Origin: Brachypterus glaber
Taxonomy: Eukaryota; Arthropoda; Insecta; Coleoptera; Kateretidae
DNA length: 64,000 nucleotides
Reading direction: 5' to 3'
NCBI GenBank assembly: GCA_958510825.1
Contig: OY294048.1
Coordinates: forward strand, 9,503,589-9,567,588
Positions 9,951 through 20,480 of this stretch are shown here, one piece after another. A model generated the notes under the pieces. The model made no database searches, was not told where the DNA came from, and saw nothing but the letters and a program-made list of their open reading frames with translations. How positions within the stretch are numbered: position 1 is the first letter of the stretch; each line of letters begins with the position of its first letter. A program made the position numbers and the translations under genes.

Positions 9951-10459
9951 CTTCTCCACAGCACAAACACCAGATTCCTTAGATTCGGACACCAATTGAG
10001 GTTTAAAACCACATTGTGTGAGGAGTATTATTGAAAAAGGAGATACCGCTACAGGCACTTCGGTGAGATTTCAGTTTGGTAGTGGTGAGTGGGAGTGGCG
10101 TTCAGTATTGCGTCTGTGGATATATCCACACCGACGCGGCGCAGCTTCATGTAATAATGCCCTCTCCTACAGTTTCCGCGCGTTTCTCTCACCAAGAGGT
10201 CGCTAGACTACCCTAATCGAATCTTTCTCTTAATAAAAATATTAACACGTATATATGAATCATCAGTCCACTTATTTTCCACATATTTTTATATAAATGA
10301 AGATGGCCGTGAATGACAATTTTTTTAACAATATGTTTCATTCATCCGAAAAGTTTACTTGAATCGAGACAATATTTTTAAATTTGGTGCATTTGTGCAT
10401 TTTGTGATTGTTTAAAAATTTAAATTGTGATTCACGATTTGTGAGAGGAAAATTTAAAG

Positions 10460-10529
10460 ATGTGTGCCAACAGTTTCAGCAGGAAAACATTTTATTTGAT
10501 TATTGCTCTGGCTTTTACACATTTTACCG
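10460..10529 (+). CDS. Candidate first exon coding a signal-peptide-like leader, unit 1
   Basis: The exon starts at ATG 10460 and ends before a GTAAAT donor at 10530. It codes for 23 residues beginning MCANSFSRKTFYLI, with two basic residues and then a hydrophobic stretch (FYLIIALAF) typical of a secretory signal peptide; it leaves the frame in phase 1. A TATAAAT box at 10292, conserved in the other units, lies about 170 bp upstream. Nearly the same exon occurs at 12291. The mature protein is not visible, so its identity is unknown. It could be a live gene start or a duplicated fragment. Confidence 0.45.
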
Positions 10530-10578
10530 GTAAATACTCTTTGTTTTAATTTAACATAGATTAACAAGTTTAAAATTT

Positions 10579-10690
10579 GGATTGTTATTATTTATTATTT
10601 ATTTATTTATTTGTTGTTGTATTTAAATTACAGATCCATGGAGAGCCCCAAATAAGCTTTAGCTTGTGCTAGGGGCTCTCCATTAATTTT
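10579..10690 (-). repeat. Probable LINE 3' end with hairpin and (AAAT)n tail
   Basis: On the minus strand GGAGAGCCCC and GGGGCTCTCC (10672-10681 and 10640-10649) form a perfect 10-bp hairpin, followed by TACAACAACAAATAAATAAA. The element sits in the intron of unit 1 and is related to 2626-2705. Confidence 0.5.
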
Positions 10691-11480
10691 GAACATAAGA
10701 ATTAAAAATTCTGAAAAAAAATAATAATCTTCATTATTCATTGTAGTCGTTTTCGTCCAGGCACTTCATATTCAGTAAATGTATGGTATATGTACTCTTC
10801 CCTTACATATTTTAACGTTTTTCTTGCAGATTCTGGATTATTATTCATAAATATAACTACTTTTTTAATATCACAAAAATTTTGATGATGTGGTTTGACA
10901 TTGACTTTAAAATATTGTGGGTAGCAAAATATTAAATAGGTACATACTTTTTAAGATAATTTTCCAGAAGTCTTAGTAAAACAAAGCATTGTAATCAAAA
11001 GATTAACAATACAGGATTCATAATTACAAATGAAACATGGTTTGAAATTAAAAACGTATTTTGTGATTATTTCAAGATAAACAATGTTAGAAATAGAAGA
11101 CAGGTTTCAAAATAGTAGTTGTTGGAGTATTTTATATAAGAGAACTACTATACTTTATGAATGTCGTCTTATTTTAAGCGAAAAATTTGTTTTTAATGTC
11201 ATTAAATTGTCATTAAGTTAACGACAAAGTTTGGTAGAACGTAAAATCCTACTCTACTATAGTCTGTTATATTCGTTTCTAAATAAAAAAACATTGGGAG
11301 TTACTTACAAATATTGGTAAAAGCATTTATGGAGATTTGCTAATATTTCTCCTAGTAAAAATAAAATAGGAAGTATTCGGAATTATCAGACGACTTATTT
11401 CCCAAATGATTTTGTATAAGAAAATGGCCGTGAATGACAAATTTTCTGCAATATTTCATTTGATAGGAAAATTTAAAGAT

Positions 11481-11550
11481 ATGTGCCAACAGTTTTAGAA
11501 GAAAAAACAATAATTTAATTCTTGATCTTACATATTTTACTTTTAAATAC
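11481..11550 (+). pseudogene. Broken copy of the signal-peptide exon, unit 2
   Basis: The copy aligns to 10460-10529 (ATGTGCCAACAGTTT) but an in-frame TAG follows after five codons, and the donor GT is replaced by TAAATAC after TTTACTTT. Upstream AATGGCCGTGAATGACAA matches unit 1. It is clearly a decayed duplicate. Confidence 0.65.
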
Positions 11551-12290
11551 ATTTTGTTTTTAATTTTTACGTTACGTTAAATTAAGAACAAGTTTAAAGT
11601 TAGGATGTTTACATGGTATAATTGTGTAAAGCAAAATATTAAACATATATAATTTTTCAAGTTTAAGTAAAACAACGCGTTTTAATCGAAATAATAACAA
11701 TATATAATTAATTAATATAATTTATACTTAAAAATTAAACATGATTTAAAAGAAATAACGCACTTTATGATTAAGATAAACAATTTTATAAATAAAATAT
11801 AAGTTATTGTATTAATTTGTAGTAAAGAAATACTAAGCTTTGCGCACCTCATCTTATTTTATGCGAAAAATTTATTATTAAGAACAAAGTTTGGTAGAAG
11901 GTAGAGCATATTTTTGTAAATAAAAACATAATTAGGACTCCTTATTTTGAAGATACTTATAAACACGAGCAAACGCCTTTATTTTTTGTATACTTTGTTA
12001 TTGTTTTTACGCCCTTATCTCACTAAAAGATCGTTAGTCTACCCTAAGCTAATATTTCTCTTTGTAAAAATAATTAATATAATAAGTATTCTGAATCATC
12101 GACCACTTTTTTTCACATATTTTTTTATAAATGAAGATGCAGGTGAACAAAAAATTTTCTAACAATATTTTATTTATCCGAAATGTTTGCTTGAATCGAG
12201 GTAATATTTTTTAATTTGGTGCATTTGTGCATTTTGTGATTGTTTAAAAATTATATTGTGATTCACGATTTGTGAGAGGAAAATTTAAAA

Positions 12291-12360
12291 ATGTGTGCCA
12301 ACAGTTTCAGCAGGAAAACATTTTATTTGATTATTGCTCTGGATTTTACACATTTTACCG
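12291..12360 (+). CDS. Candidate first exon coding a signal-peptide-like leader, unit 3
   Basis: It is 70 nt, with the same start, length, phase and donor position (GTAAAA at 12361) as unit 1. The only coding difference seen is GCT to GAT in the hydrophobic core (alanine to aspartate), which would weaken signal-peptide function. A MITE (12380-12703) sits about 20 bp after the donor, which may disturb expression. No downstream exon is seen. Confidence 0.4.
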
Positions 12361-12379
12361 GTAAAAAAAAATTAATTTA

Positions 12380-12703
12380 AAGGTAAAATTTCACGGATCG
12401 AGTACGAAAAATTAAGTACTAATATGTTTAAAACCAAAATTTCAATGATGCAGGGTTATTCTATATCAAAAACTAAGAAAATTTTTTTATACATGTAGGT
12501 CGAAAAATCGCTTTTAAAGCTGCAATGGCTCTTTATAAATGGTGAATTTTTAGGAGCCCATAGTTCCCTTAGGACTTCTGGAAGTATCTGTATATGAGGC
12601 TTTTTCTTAGTTTTTGATGTACATTCACCTTGTATCATTTAAATTTAGGTTTTCAACATTTTAGTATTTAATTTTTCGTCCTCGAACCGTGAAATTACAC
12701 CTT
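12380..12703. mobile_element. TIR element with AAGGTAAAATTTCACGG ends
   Basis: The left arm AAGGTAAAATTTCACGG and the right arm CCGTGAAATTACACCTT are inverted with few mismatches over about 55 bp, including CGAAAAATTAA on both sides. About 324 bp, non-coding. No certain flanking duplication, class open. Confidence 0.7.
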
Positions 12704-12742
12704 CAAATATTTTTTTTTTCGAAAACGGTTAATCCTACAGTA

Positions 12743-12985
12743 TTACAACAATGAAGCTGAAGTTTGCAACGTTTTTTTGCAACGAAAATTTAAATAGTAT
12801 ATTAAAGTACTAGTTTCATAATATACGTTTTTAGCGCACGAGTACAAGTTTAGAAAACAAGCCGCTTGCGGCGAGATTTCTTAAGTACTAGTACGCTAAA
12901 AACGTGTTGTGGGATAAGTGCTTTAATATACTAATTCAATTTTCGATGCAAAAAAACGTTGCAAACTTCAGCTTCATTTACAACA
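12743..12985. mobile_element. hAT-type MITE with 8-bp target duplication
   Basis: TTACAACA at 12743-12750 and 12978-12985 flank a 227-bp element whose ends ATGAAGCTGAAG and CTTCAGCTTCAT are exact complements. The arms continue inward (TTGCAACGTTTTTTTGCA). An 8-bp duplication is characteristic of the hAT superfamily (P elements also give 8 bp). The centre has AAGCCGCTTGCGGC. No transposase. Confidence 0.8.
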
Positions 12986-12999
12986 AGAGTGCCTTTTTA

Positions 13000-13200
13000 T
13001 GTATTTTGACCTAAGAAATTATACCCCAAAAATAAAAATAAAATAAAGCTACACAGAAAAAAGTTTGAGACAAAAAACTAATAAGGCCCCCAGTTTCGCA
13101 CATTCCTGTTTATAGGAACTTTTTTTTCATATTTTCCTATGTAGAATCGCCCCTTAAAATTAATGACATCATTTACTGGATATCCTGTATACTTTTAGAA
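13000..13200. repeat. Fragment of a mariner-like element related to 60030-61020
   Basis: TTTATAGGAACTTTTTTTTC followed by a TATGTAGAATCGCCCCTTAA block and ATATCCTGTATA match the arms of the element at 60030-61020. Only one end is present. Confidence 0.55.
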
Positions 13201-13800
13201 TTTTAGAAATACGATATAAGTTTAAAAATATAAGTTGTTGGATCAATTTGTTTTATGAAATTCTAAACTTTATGCACCTCATCTTGTTTTATGCGAAAAA
13301 TTTGTTATTAAGAAAAAAGTTCGGTGGAAGGTAGAATTCTGCTTTCTACTAAAGTATTTTTTTAGGGATAAACACATTATTAGGACTTTTTATTTTGGAG
13401 ATACTTATTAATATTAGCGAAAGCCTTTATTCTTTGTATACTTTGTTATTGTTTTCACGCCCTTATCTCACTAAAAGATCGTTAGTTAACCCTAAGCTAA
13501 TATTTCTCTCAACAAAAATAATTATTATAATAACAAATATTATGAATCACAGACCAGTTTTTTTTCACATATTTTTTATAAATGAAGATACCTGTAAACG
13601 AAAAACAATATTTTTTTTATCCGAAATGTTTACTTAAAACAAGACAATATTTTTAAATTTGGTGCATTTGTGCATTTTAAAAATTATATTATCTCAAAAA
13701 CAATGTAATTATAACTTAATTGCTAATAACCCAGAGAGGTTGATGCAAAAAAAATTATATTGTGATTCGAATATTCATGATTTGTTAGAGAAATAGTTGA

Positions 13801-14345
13801 AGCTAAATACATATTTACTTTCCCCAAGGAAAGTCTTGCGTTTGTAAAAAAATTGAAAAATTTGTATTGCTTTTTTACGTTTCTGGAAGTTTTATATCCA
13901 AAAAATACGAGTTCCGTCAAAAAAAAATTCTGTCTGTCGGTCTGTGTGTCCCGGCTAAAGACTTAAAATTTGGATTGTAGGTTGATTATCCAAAGTTCTA
14001 GGCTGGGATTGTTTTTGGTAAAAACCGGGCTGGGGTAAGGGGGTAAAATGAGGTAAAACAATTGTTTTAAAAAACATTTTTTTATTTTTTTTTTGTTTTT
14101 TTTTTAATTTTTTTTTATAAATTTACTACGGTAACGCGTTCTCAGTGTGCCCTTGCTTTTTAATCTACAGCTCCACGCCAAACGTATTTTTTTTTTCAGA
14201 AATTTAAAGGTCAAAATAAGTAAAATCTATTTGAAAAACTAAAATAATTAATTTTTATTTAATTTTTCTGCTGATTTTTATTTATATTCAATTTTGAATA
14301 TTTTTAAATATTTATTAATTTCTAAATTTAATTTATAAAGGATTG
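13801..14345. other. AT-rich spacer
   Basis: No gene seen. A CTGTCTGTCGGTCTGTGTGT tract at 13931-13950 resembles the CTGT-rich tracts in the dispersed repeats at 18060 and 29100. Confidence 0.45.
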
Positions 14346-14945
14346 AAGGTCGATTCAGGCATAATTATCACTAACTACACTAAACTGAATTAAGAAATTA
14401 AGAAATTAACAAAATTAAGAAACATAACCTTAAATTCTATAATACATTTTCCGTGGTATGCAACAATTAAGATAAAAGAAAAAATAAAGCATAAAATAAT
14501 AATAGAATCTTAAAATACACCATAGAAAAAGAATTTCTGAAATACACAAACTTTAGTGCAACATTTTATAAACAATCTTTATCCAAGTATTAAAATAAAA
14601 ATGAAGATGGCGACACATCTGTATTTTAAATATCCTACATTTTCAGGATTAAGGAAAAACACAGTAGTTACATAAAAAATAAAAGGTACTTTTAGAGTTA
14701 AGTAGGTTAAAACACGATTTTTAGACCCAACAACTGCAAATATAGTAATAATCGTCCTAAGCAATAGATCATTTTTTTTTACTTATTCAGTCGTATTTGC
14801 ACATGCCTATTATCTATTTAGCAGTTACCTTATTGTTGCATACCACGGAAAATTTATTATAAAATTTGAGGTTATGTTTCTTAATTTTGTTAATTTCTTA
14901 ATTCAATTTAGTGTAGTTAGTGATAATTATGCCTGAATCGACCTT
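14346..14945. mobile_element. Foldback element with about 120-bp arms (AAGGTCGATTCAGGC ends)
   Basis: The arms 14346-14475 and 14833-14945 are reverse complements with few differences; inner edges carry CCGTGGTATGCAACAA and its complement. The loop of about 360 bp has no credible gene. No clear target duplication was found. Confidence 0.8.
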
Positions 14946-16294
14946 GATATAGAGATTCTATTAGTTAAATTTTACATTCATAAGTTTTGGAGAAAACAAT
15001 ATGTATATAAGTAAGTTACCCTGGTAAAACAACACAATGGTATAATTAATTTTCAGATAACCAATATCCAATATTTAACAATTAAACGCTTAGAAGTTTC
15101 CCAAAATAGTTGCTGAAGTAATTTATGTGAAACAGGATGAACCAGTTTGTAAACTTTGTCCTGTCCTACACTGTAAAAATTTAAAGCAGTTATCCTTGTG
15201 GGGAAATACTGAATTATGCTATCTCATATAAGCAAATTTACAAAAAACTGTAAAAATATTGCTTAACTTTTCATGTTATTTGTAAATTTTAATTTAAACC
15301 ACAGGTTAGGTTGTAATATCCCTTCAAAAATACAGGAAGTGCTTGTAACAATTCAATTCACAGTATCATTAAAAAACACAGTAAAAAAATCTGTAAAAGC
15401 ACGACGGTAATACAGTCAAACGCTTTAAATTTACTTTAAAAATTAAGGTATTATATGTTGCATTTTAGAAGGCCGTGACTCTTTTGGATTTGATTTTTGG
15501 AATGTGCCACAGGAAATTTTTATTTCTTATACAAAATACAAAAAAAAATCGTTTTTTGCTAAAATTTATTTTTAGGACAAATTGCCTAAAATGGTGAATT
15601 CAAAGATTTTTTTTTAATGGTCGCTAAAAACAAATCTGACAATAAAAATATTGTAAATTTACCTTTGAGGAGCGGTGGCATTAATTTTTAAATTTTTAAA
15701 ATATTTTGACAAAAACGGGAAAGCCTTTTATTTATTCAGTGTATTTGGGATAAGATTTGATTTTGTATATTCTAAAAACCCCTAGGTAAAAATTTTGATT
15801 AATGATATTAAAAAAAAATGTCCACAATTTCTTTGTTTGTTTTTTCTGGCTGCCATTTTTAATTCTAAAATTTTAAGATCAGGCCAAGTTTTAGCGACCT
15901 AAAAAACCATAAGATATATATTTTTAGGTAAATTGTCCTAAAAATAAAATTACAACTTTTTTGGCCATTCAGGAGGGTATATCTTGGGAACGCACCTAAT
16001 TTTTTTTTCTTAAGTTAAAAATAAAATAAAAATAAAATAGTGTATTTAAAAGAACTATAAAAACATAATTAAATCAGTTGGTTACGAGTTATTTAATTAA
16101 AAATATACCCTTTTATTTTTTACAATAATTGGTAATTATTAGCAATTTTAAATTTGAAATCAACCACAAAATGTAGCCACAAAAATGTAAACTAGTTTTA
16201 ATGATAGCTTTGTTATTGTTTGTGGATATAGATATAAAATTTATAAGAAAAAATACGTCAAATGCCAACTATTAGTTTTTAAATGATTTAGATA
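14946..16294. other. AT-rich spacer with possible MITE debris
   Basis: I see no gene. CACTGTAAAAAT-like motifs at about 15170 resemble sequence near 55395-55405, so fragments of one non-autonomous family may be present, but ends are not clear. Confidence 0.4.
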
Positions 16295-16532
16295 GGGAAC
16301 GTTCAATTATTACCTAACGCAAATTGTACCAAAATTCATACACTTCATACCCCGGTTCTCGCGTTATTATAGATTATAGAGATTTCATATTTTGGCTACC
16401 CCTCTAATAGGGGGTGTGTTAGGGGCGGTTGCCAAAATATGAAATCTCTATAGCCTTGAATAACGCGAGAACCAAGGTATGAAGTGTATTAATTTTGGTA
16501 CATTTTGCTTTACGTAATACTTGAACGTTCCC
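16295..16532. mobile_element. MITE with GGGAACGTTCAA ends
   Basis: GGGAACGTTCAA (16295) and TTGAACGTTCCC (16532) are exact inverted ends, and the arms match over about 90 bp (CGCGAGAACC against GGTTCTCGCG). The flanks ATA and ATA may be a 3-bp target duplication, which would suit PIF/Harbinger, but this is weak. 238 bp, non-coding. Confidence 0.8.
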
Positions 16533-16804
16533 ATACATGAAAATAAAAAAAAAAATTTGGAGAACTGTATGACAGATTTTTTTAAATATGTTTTTAGTAA
16601 TGAGCATCCAAAAATCTATTATAATAAAATCAAAAAATCTCCTACAGGTTTTTCGTCACAGCCCTGTATAATCTTACAAAGAATATCAAGAATCAACAAA
16701 ACTATTTAAAAGCATAAATAATTATGAGATTTATGTTATTTCTAAATATTTCCGTATCAACAAATTTTTGAAATAACAGTTTTATAACAATAATTTCATT
16801 TAAA

Positions 16805-17005
16805 ATGTTTGCTAAGAAAATATTTTCCATTTTGTGCGACTTCTCTAGTAAGAGAACTAGTTTTCTTAAGGAATTTAATAGAAAATCTTCAGACGCATTC
16901 CATATATTCCAGCAGGCAAATAATATGTTTTATTATTGTTTTGATTTTATTGAGTTGATTTATTGGTCTTCAACATCAACATCAACACATTCAACCAGTA
17001 AGTAG
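16805..17005 (+). other. Open frame with splice-like borders, related to decayed leader units
   Basis: Starts MFAKKIFSILCDF and remains open for 66 codons. A GTAAGAG donor-like site lies at 16848 and a GTAAGTAG donor-like site at 16998. The segment CAGCAGGCAAATAATATG onward resembles the start-codon region of the array at 10460 and the hydrophobic-leader repeats at 20290-22690. It may be another decayed first exon. I do not assign a function. Confidence 0.25.
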
Positions 17006-17024
17006 TAATCTTGAGTATTTATTA

Positions 17025-18021
17025 TACCGGGTGTCCCACCAGGTTTTTGACAAGCTATATCTCCGTTATTTTAAAAGATAGAATTTTTTGCAAAAACAGC
17101 GGTAAATGGAAGCCATTGGAGGTTTTATTCACGTATCCAAAACAACCCCTTGCTTAGCCATTCCCTTGAAACCACCCCCAACTTCTGTTTTTAAAATAGC
17201 ACCCCCCATTTTTAACAAAAGAATATGCAAGTAAATCTTATTCGTAATTCAACCATTTGCTATAAGTAGTATCTTATTTCTTAAAGGGGCTTTAAATAAC
17301 AACTATTATATATTAATAATATTTTCCCACCAGGTTTTAAACGGGCTATATCTCCGTTGTTTAAAAAGATAAAAAAAAATCGAAAAAAAAACTAAATGCG
17401 AGTCAAAGTAGAATTTGCTGATTTATGCAAAACTACCCCTTACTTACCCACCCTCTTGGAACCACCCCAACTTTTGTTTTTTAAATAGCACCCCCCTATT
17501 TTTACTAAAGAATATGAAAGCACATTTTATTCTAAATTCCACCATAAGTGATATCTTATTTTTTAAGGGGCTCCAAAGTACAACCCTATCAAATCACAAG
17601 CAATATTTTTCATCAGTTTTGTTTCCAAAAACAAGTTAGATTATATCTAAAAGAGAACTTATTAATGTATCCAAAAACCACCCTTAATAACCCACTCTCC
17701 TAGAACCACTAAATACCACCCTATTATTAATAAATAATAATTGTTATCTGGAGCCCCTTAAATGATAAGATACCACTTATAATACATGTTTGAATTCAGA
17801 ATGAGAAAAAAAGTATTCATATTCTTTGATAAAAATGGGAGGATGCTATTTGAAAAACAAAAGTTGGGGGTGGTTTTAAGGGGGTGGGCAAGCAAGTTGT
17901 GGTTTTGGATACGTAAATAAAAACTTCAACGGCTCCCATTTAACGCTGTTTTTTGCAAAAAATTCTATCTTTTCAAATAACGGAGATATAGCTTGTCGAG
18001 AACCTGGTGGGACACCCGGTA
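17025..18021. mobile_element. Mariner-like non-autonomous element with TACCGGGTGTCCC ends
   Basis: The left end TACCGGGTGTCCCACCAGG and the right end CCTGGTGGGACACCCGGTA are exact complements; the arms continue (CTATATCTCCGTTATTT). An internal partial duplicate of the arm is at 17328-17372. About 1 kb, with only small AT-driven frames. A short deletion derivative lies at 40779-40954. TA flanks fit Tc1/mariner. Confidence 0.85.
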
Positions 18022-18059
18022 TTATTCACAGCGCCTGCGCTAGAATAATATTATAGGGC

Positions 18060-18370
18060 AGTTTTAATTTTCAAAAAATTTCAAAAATCGTCCTAGACAA
18101 AAAATTCTTGGATATAAATTTGTTTCATAAAAAAATAAGCAAAGTTTTTTTTTAATGTCCGTCTGTCCGTCTGCCCGTCTGTCTGTCCGTTCGATTTCAC
18201 GATTTTTGTGAACACGATAACTAAAGAACGAATAATCCGATCGACTTGAAATTTTTAGGAAAAGTTTTAGGGGAAGATATAGTTCTCCACATGACACAAA
18301 GTCTCCAACGAAAGGGGGAGGTATCATGCGCGCTTTCTTCTTTCCGTCAAAAGCCTACAACGGGCCTCTC
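18060..18370 (+). repeat. Dispersed repeat DR2, copy 1, with CTGTCCGT tract
   Basis: Shares CTAGACAAAAAATTCTTGG, a tract of GTCCGTCTGTCC, and a CGATAACTAAAGAACGAAT-type segment with 29120-29320, and AAGTCTCCAACGAAAGGGGG with 57340-57440. It looks like a composite dispersed repeat of unknown class. The minus-strand frame across it is forced by this repeat and is not a gene. Confidence 0.65.
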
Positions 18371-19642
18371 ACTTGCACACACAGGGTGGTTCAAAACAAA
18401 AAAGTTGGAGTTTTTTTCTCTATGAGAAAATAAAGCTCATTTTGATGAGTTAATATCCCACAAAAAAAAAATATATTGGAGTATATTAACCACTCCCTCA
18501 CGAGAGTGCAAGTTTTGGCACCTTATCCACGGTGGGTTCGAAGTGATTTTAACTAAAATGCTCGCTACCTTTAAAAAATCCACGGGTATTGGAATAGGGG
18601 TAAAACTTTAAATTGGGGACCTCCCCGAATGTTTTGTTTCAAAAAAAATATAATGGACTGCCGCCGCGCTGAAAAAAAATAGTCCGCAGTGCTTGTGTTA
18701 GGTATAGTCCAGGGATATGAAACTTTTGGCATGACTGTGGCTCATCCAGAGGTCTGTCAATTTTTTTTAGGTAATACAGATGTATAAAATCAAAACTTAT
18801 GTATTTTCTGCGGAGGATTTGGTGTGATTTTTAAGATATTAACAATTAAAGGTCAGAAAATGTCTATTTTTGCACATTTTTGCATACCAATAAAAAAGTT
18901 TTATCAACAATCAAAGTAACTATCTTGTAGAAAATTAAAAAAACCTTCAAAATGCATTTTTTTTAATGTCGATAGGATGATTTGTTGCTTAGAAAACTGC
19001 AAAAAACGATCAAAATTTGTATATTATTCAATAAACAATAAATTTTGCAAAAATCAACCTACGACTTTGTTATTGTGTAAAAAGTTGCGTCTTATAGTAC
19101 TCAATATGTGGTTAAAATTTCAGAACGATTCATTCAATAGTTTTTGCAAAATTGCAATTGTTTATCCCAAAGATATTTTTTTTTTGCAATAATATTATGC
19201 GTTATTGCATAATGAGGATATAATGATTCTACGGATATCTTATTAAAAGAGAAGAGTTGTTTTATCAAATATATTATTAATTAAAAAAAAATTGATTTTT
19301 AGCATTGCAACATCTCGTTTTAAAACACTGTCATTTTTACCTTATAAATAATTTGAATAACTTTGTTGCAATTACGTATAGGAGAATGATTTTTTCATAT
19401 TTGAAAACCTGGCTTTTTTACACGAATTTAGAAAAAAAAAGATTGTTCTAGGTTAATATGGGGCGAAGTTAGTCACTTTTTTTTATTCACAGCTACTTGG
19501 TTTAAATAAAATTGAATAAAAATCAATTATTTATAACAATATTTTGTATATTAAAGTATAAATTGCCCATTTCTATATTTGCCAATAACAATAACATAAA
19601 AAATATTGATATTTTGCAAAAAAAATTGTACTGCAAAAAATG
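18371..19642. other. Spacer with a single mariner-like end
   Basis: CACAGGGTGGTTCAAAAC at 18381-18398 resembles one end of a mariner-like element, but no matching opposite end was found. The open frame at 18977-19192 is AT-driven and unsupported. Confidence 0.4.
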
Positions 19643-19763
19643 GTGTATATACCTCAAGACTAAACGTGGCTGTTTTAGTCCCTTGTATTTCTGTTTCCTT
19701 CGCTCGCTCAGGAAACACTCATACAGCGGGACTAAAACAGCCAGTTTAGTCCCTAGGTATATA
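19643..19763. repeat. Palindromic hairpin element
   Basis: GGCTGTTTTAGTCCC (19669-19683) and GGGACTAAAACAGCC (19728-19742) are exact complements, with outer TATATACCT and AGGTATATA. The loop holds a second hairpin around TTCGCTCGCTC. It explains the open frame running through here, which is not a gene. Confidence 0.7.
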
Positions 19764-20139
19764 AATAACTATTATTATTCAAAACAAGCACTTTTTCGTA
19801 ATTTTAAAACCTAGTAATAATAAAAATTAACTTTCAACCACTTGATCTAAACACTACATAGAAAGAAAAAAGTATATTTAAATTAAAAAAATTAACCAAA
19901 CACTAAAAAAAATGTTATTTTAACTACTTTTTAACCACGTTGTTAACTCTGAATTTTAATAAAAAAAACAAATAGGTCAGTTAATTTTACAATAAAATAA
20001 TAATTATTTACAATTATTATAATTATTATTATCTTTGTTGGCGCCAAATCAAATAAGTTTGCTAGTTGATTTTACTATTTATTTTTTCAATGTACGTACT
20101 TGCTTTTATTAATAATTTCTAACTAATAATAAAAAAAAT

Positions 20140-20478
20140 CAAAGTTCAGTAATTTATTTTTGCAATAGTGTAACTAAAAAAATTGTAAGTTACATTTCTT
20201 TTAGATACACTTTTGTTACAGTTAGTTACAGTTCCGTAACTGAAAATTTGATATATGAAATTTTAGATTCATAAATGAAATATCAGATCATCTTTCATGT
20301 TCATTTTATTATTGTTTTGGCTGTACCTACATATTTGATTTATTGATCTTACATTAAAACGTTTAATAAATAATAAAAGAAAAAATTAAAGAAATATATC
20401 TTTGCAAAAGTTTAAAACGAAAATTGTAACCGTAACTGAGAATTTAACTAATGAAATGTCAGATTTATTAATGAAATG
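20140..20478. repeat. About 200-bp tandem unit, left part of a split array
   Basis: Units contain CTTTCATGTTCATTTTATTA, GATTTATTGATCT and AATGTCAGATTTATTAA. The array continues at 22365-22700 after the Tc1-like insertion. Each unit holds an ATG with a short hydrophobic frame (MFILLLFWLY at 20299) that soon stops, so the units may be decayed leader exons. Confidence 0.5.
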
Positions 20479-20480
20479 TA

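Larger units (their letters stand above)
10140..13800 (+). repeat. Degenerate tandem array of promoter plus first-exon units
   Basis: Four related blocks share, in order: a TATCTCACTAAAAGATCG-type segment, a CACATATTTTTATATAAATG-type segment, TTTGGTGCATTTGTGCATTT, GATTCACGATTTGTGAGAGG and, in units 1-3, a start-codon exon. Starts of the exon are at 10460, 11481 (broken) and 12291; unit 4 (about 13250-13800) has lost the exon. Intron sequence after the exon (AAGCAAAATATTAAA, CGAAAAATTTGTTATTAAG) is also repeated, so whole gene-start units were duplicated. Unrelated elements (10579-10690, 12380-12985) have since inserted. No second exon could be identified. Confidence 0.7.

Noticed and set aside
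18064..18327. 87-codon minus-strand frame
   Set aside because: It is produced by the dispersed repeat DR2 and its CTGTCCGT tract.
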